Source of the DNA: Anseranas semipalmata
Lineage: Eukaryota > Chordata > Aves > Anseriformes > Anseranatidae
Direction: 5' to 3'
Length of the DNA stretch: 64,000 nucleotides
Assembly (NCBI GenBank): GCA_013399115.1
Contig: VXAA01006074.1
Location: 260,066 to 324,065 of the forward strand
This document shows positions 61,576 through 64,000 of the stretch, one piece after another. Both the position numbers and the translations under genes were made by a program. Positions within the stretch are counted from its first letter, which is position 1, and every line of letters begins with the position of its first letter. A model generated the notes under the pieces. The model was not told the origin of the DNA, searched no databases, and was given only the letters and a program-made list of their open reading frames with translations.

Positions 61576-62402
61576 GAATCATAGAATTGTAGAATGGTTT
61601 AAGTTGGAAGGGACCTCTAAAGACCATCTGGTTCCAACCCCCCTGCCACGGACAGGGATACCTCCCACTAGACCAGGTTGTTCAAGGTTCTGTCCAATCT
61701 GTCCTTGAACACTACCAGGGAGGGGACATCCACAACTTCTCTGGGCATCATGTTCCAGTGTCTAACCATCCTCACATTAAAGAATTTCTTCCTGATATCT
61801 AATCTAAATCTACCCTCTTTCAGTTTAAAACTGTTACCCCTTGTCCCATCACTGCACACCCTGACAAAGAGTCCCTCCCCATCTTTCCTGTAGGCCCCCT
61901 TTAGGTACTGAAAGGCTGCAATAAGGTTTCCCTGGAGCCTTCTCTTCTCCAGGGTGAACAACCCCAACTCCCTCAGTGTCTCTTCATAGGAGAGGTGTAC
62001 CAGCCCTCTCATCATTTTTGTGGCTCTCTCTGGACTCACTCCAATAGGTCCATGTCTTTTTATGCTGGGGGCCCCAGGGCTGAACACAATGCTCCAGGTG
62101 GGGTCTCACAAGAGCAGAGTAGAGGGGGAGAATCATCCCCTCAATGCTCTCAATCCACTCATCCCCCAGCCTGTACTGTTGTTTGGCATTGCCCCTACCC
62201 AGGTGCAGCACCTTGCACTTGGACTTGTTGAAATTCATGAGCTTCACTTGGGCCCACCTCTTAAGCCTGTCAAGGTACCTCTGGGTGACATCCCTTCCCT
62301 CTGAAGTGTCAGCTGTACCAATCAGCTTGGTATCATCTGCAAACTTGCTGAGGGTGAATTCAATTCCACTGTCCATATCACCAATAAAATTATTAAAAAT
62401 AT
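61576..62402 (-). mobile_element. CR1 LINE, relatively young copy with internal deletion
   Basis: The 3' terminus (tgaatcatagaattgtagaa) leads into ttaagttggaagggacctct and aacccccctgccacggacag, then the reverse transcriptase C-terminus and palm to ccactgtccatatcaccaat at about 62402. The order is complete except at about 62130-62145, where gagaatcatcccc joins directly to tcaatgctctcaatccac. The copy at 44082-45245 carries about 130 bases between the matching points (about 44508-44637). Good preservation of long coding blocks makes this the youngest CR1 here. It is 5'-truncated; flanking AT-rich sequence (attattaaaaatattaaa) marks the break. Confidence 0.95.
61681..62390 (-). pseudogene. CR1 ORF2 C-terminal half with FADD motif
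   Basis: In the first frame (61984-62445, minus) the catalytic block SKFADDTKL is intact (FADD codons at 62343-62332), followed by [20 protein letters not shown] and, after the deletion, [21 protein letters not shown] frameshift near 62050 moves the protein to a second frame (61668-62087) with [20 protein letters not shown], a KLKEGRFRLDIRKKFF block and RHWNMMPREVVD, ending at the natural stop after LNNLV. The product lacks the N-terminal endonuclease and fingers, and the frame is broken, so it cannot be active. Confidence 0.92.
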
Positions 62403-64000
62403 TAAAACTAATGAAACTATTGAAATAATACATATATAGAAACATTTTTCTATATCACAGTTTTTAGGATGTGGATATTTCTTGACTTTTCTTACCTGTT
62501 AATGATATGTATCCTTTGTATGGTTTTGAGTAAAATCACACCATCTCTACTCATACTGAACACCATCATCAACCATCACACTAGCAGGACAACTGTGCCA
62601 CAAGATACAGCCCACCTGGAATAAGATGGCAGAGTTAGTGCCTCATTACCTAAAACCTCAACTTTCTTGATATAGAAATGCCCATGAATGTTTTATCATC
62701 TCTTTTTCAACCAAAAAATGCCCTTGCAATTTTCAGTTTTATGGGTTGCTGCAGTACTTCTATCTAGCAGAACCCTTTCAGTACACTACAGAGTGGCTTT
62801 TGCCATTTTTAAGCTTTGCAGAATGTATTCTGCAGCATCTGCAGCTCCTGGATTTCTGCTCTTTAGCAGGATCTTACTGCACAGCTGAAAATCCTTCTCT
62901 CCATGTGAGAGCCAATGAGCCAGTCTTACTCAAATATTTACTATTTATATTTTACATTTTGCATTAATAGCCCATTCTGGTCTTAATGAATGAAGAAATC
63001 AGCAGGTTTTTGGTTTTCATTCTATCCTGAATTTTGAGTATTTTATTTCTAGTTGCAAACAATATCCTGGGGTTGTATCTCAGGACAGAAGCAGGATTCA
63101 GAAACAAATTCAGAGGGATGTAACTGCTTGTTTGACCCTGAAAGCAGAGATTCACTCAGGCCCACTGTTTGATGTACTCTCATGCATTTCCACCAACTGG
63201 ATATATATGTCCTTAACTGTGTGCTTAGGCTACATTTCTACCTTTCACATTGTTCACACAGCAGGGAGTCATTTCAGTTACTACCAGACAAGGTTAATTT
63301 ATATGGAGCCTGTGGATTCAGGCCCTGGAAGTTGGGATCCGTTTTTCTGGCTCTTCACAGACCTTTGCTGTGACCCTTATCAAGGCATTCCTTTGTTAGG
63401 TCTAGCATGCTGTTACTTCCTTCAGTTTTGCCTGCTACCTTCTCAGTTGTAAGCTCTTCTCGGTGTCTGTATGATAAGCTCTCATGGTTTTTCCAAGCTC
63501 TACCTACTATATAGAGCAGCCCCAGGCCCACTGAAAAAACAAGACTTCTCAACAGACAAGGGACCACTTCAACATCAACAGAATAACAAGGTAATGTTCA
63601 GGGTTTTAAAAGGACATTTTATAAACATTTAGACCCCAGTAGTTACTACAGCCTTAATGGCAAACAGTTCCTGGTGTTATACTAATTCAATTCTTTTTGA
63701 CCCTCTGGTTGACTGAAATCAATGAGCAGAAAGAGCAGCAGGGCAGAAGAAGACCTCTCAATCATGCCATTGGGCAGGATTTAGGGCGAAGTGGGTACAT
63801 TGAGATTCAGGCCAAGGGACATCATACCAATGCAGTTTTCAAACCTAACCTGAGCTGCGTTCCCCCACCACAGGCTTTCTCACAGATAGGGACACTCCTG
63901 GTACAGGGTTGGCTGGGAGCTCAAACCTTTGCTACAAAAATACAGGATTCCATAAGGCACTTTCCATGTGCTCAGTGAATTTGTCTGAGAGCCAGAGGAA
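62403..64000. other. Unique non-coding stretch to window end
   Basis: I recognise no exon, RNA gene or transposon. Open frames up to about 106 codons show no domain. The window stops in this stretch. Confidence 0.5.

Noticed and set aside
61995..62428. Plus-strand open frames of 78 to 94 codons
   Set aside because: They are antisense shadows of the CR1 element at 61576-62402.
1..64000. Search by eye for endogenous retroviruses, LTR pairs, CRISPR arrays, rRNA genes and bacterial-type operons
   Set aside because: None of these was recognised. The sequence is vertebrate non-coding DNA with CR1 LINEs, so no prokaryote-type system is expected.

Overview
The window looks like non-coding DNA from a bird nuclear genome: the interior of a gene desert, or possibly of a very long intron. 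The clearest evidence is the repeat content. Six copies of avian-type CR1 (chicken repeat 1) LINEs are present, most truncated at the 5' end. Four of them end in the usual CR1 3' sequence (read here on the reverse strand as catagaatca.agaatgg followed by ttggaagggacc), and several still encode readable pieces of reverse transcriptase. A seventh, much older L3-like CR1, one MIR-like fragment and several worn palindromic repeats of the kind shared by birds, crocodilians and turtles complete the picture. The sequence is AT-leaning, has few CpG dinucleotides, and carries many short microsatellites and two runs of N.

Layout. Positions 1-18000 are mostly unique sequence with simple repeats: a perfect (TTTTC)n tract at 5646-5738, a decayed minisatellite with about 29-bp units near 6437-6549, a 24-base assembly gap at 11991-12014, and a MIR-like piece at 17093-17190. 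Positions 18000-23200 hold a small CR1 3' end (18012-18165, minus) and an internal CR1 reverse-transcriptase fragment (22680-23175, plus). Positions 23200-32500 are unique sequence, then the L3-like fossil (30700-31900, plus) and a CR1 3' end (32233-32512, minus). Positions 32500-44080 are repeat-poor apart from small items. A 1.16-kb older CR1 lies at 44082-45245 (minus). A 199-base gap with pentanucleotide microsatellites on its right side spans 47634-48002. Unique sequence continues to 60300. Two minus-strand CR1s (60309-60965 and 61576-62402) sit close together near the right end.

Coding content. I found no host protein-coding exon that I can support. Apart from the CR1 pieces, the open frames are short, show no recognisable domain, and look like chance frames, often in GC-rich or homopolymer stretches. 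The only protein remnants I recognise belong to CR1 and all are broken. I see no real tRNA or rRNA gene, no CRISPR array, no endogenous retrovirus and no LTR pair.

There is therefore no gene system to describe. The items most worth a second look are a 12-bp perfect hairpin at 58399-58434, the minisatellite and G-quadruplex cluster at 6306-6549, a CpG-rich pocket at 34574-34795, an old repeat core that now carries a perfect CRE palindrome at 36252, and a CR1 with an apparently in-frame internal deletion at 61576-62402. Family names for the old repeats are from memory of their consensus sequences and were not checked by a search.
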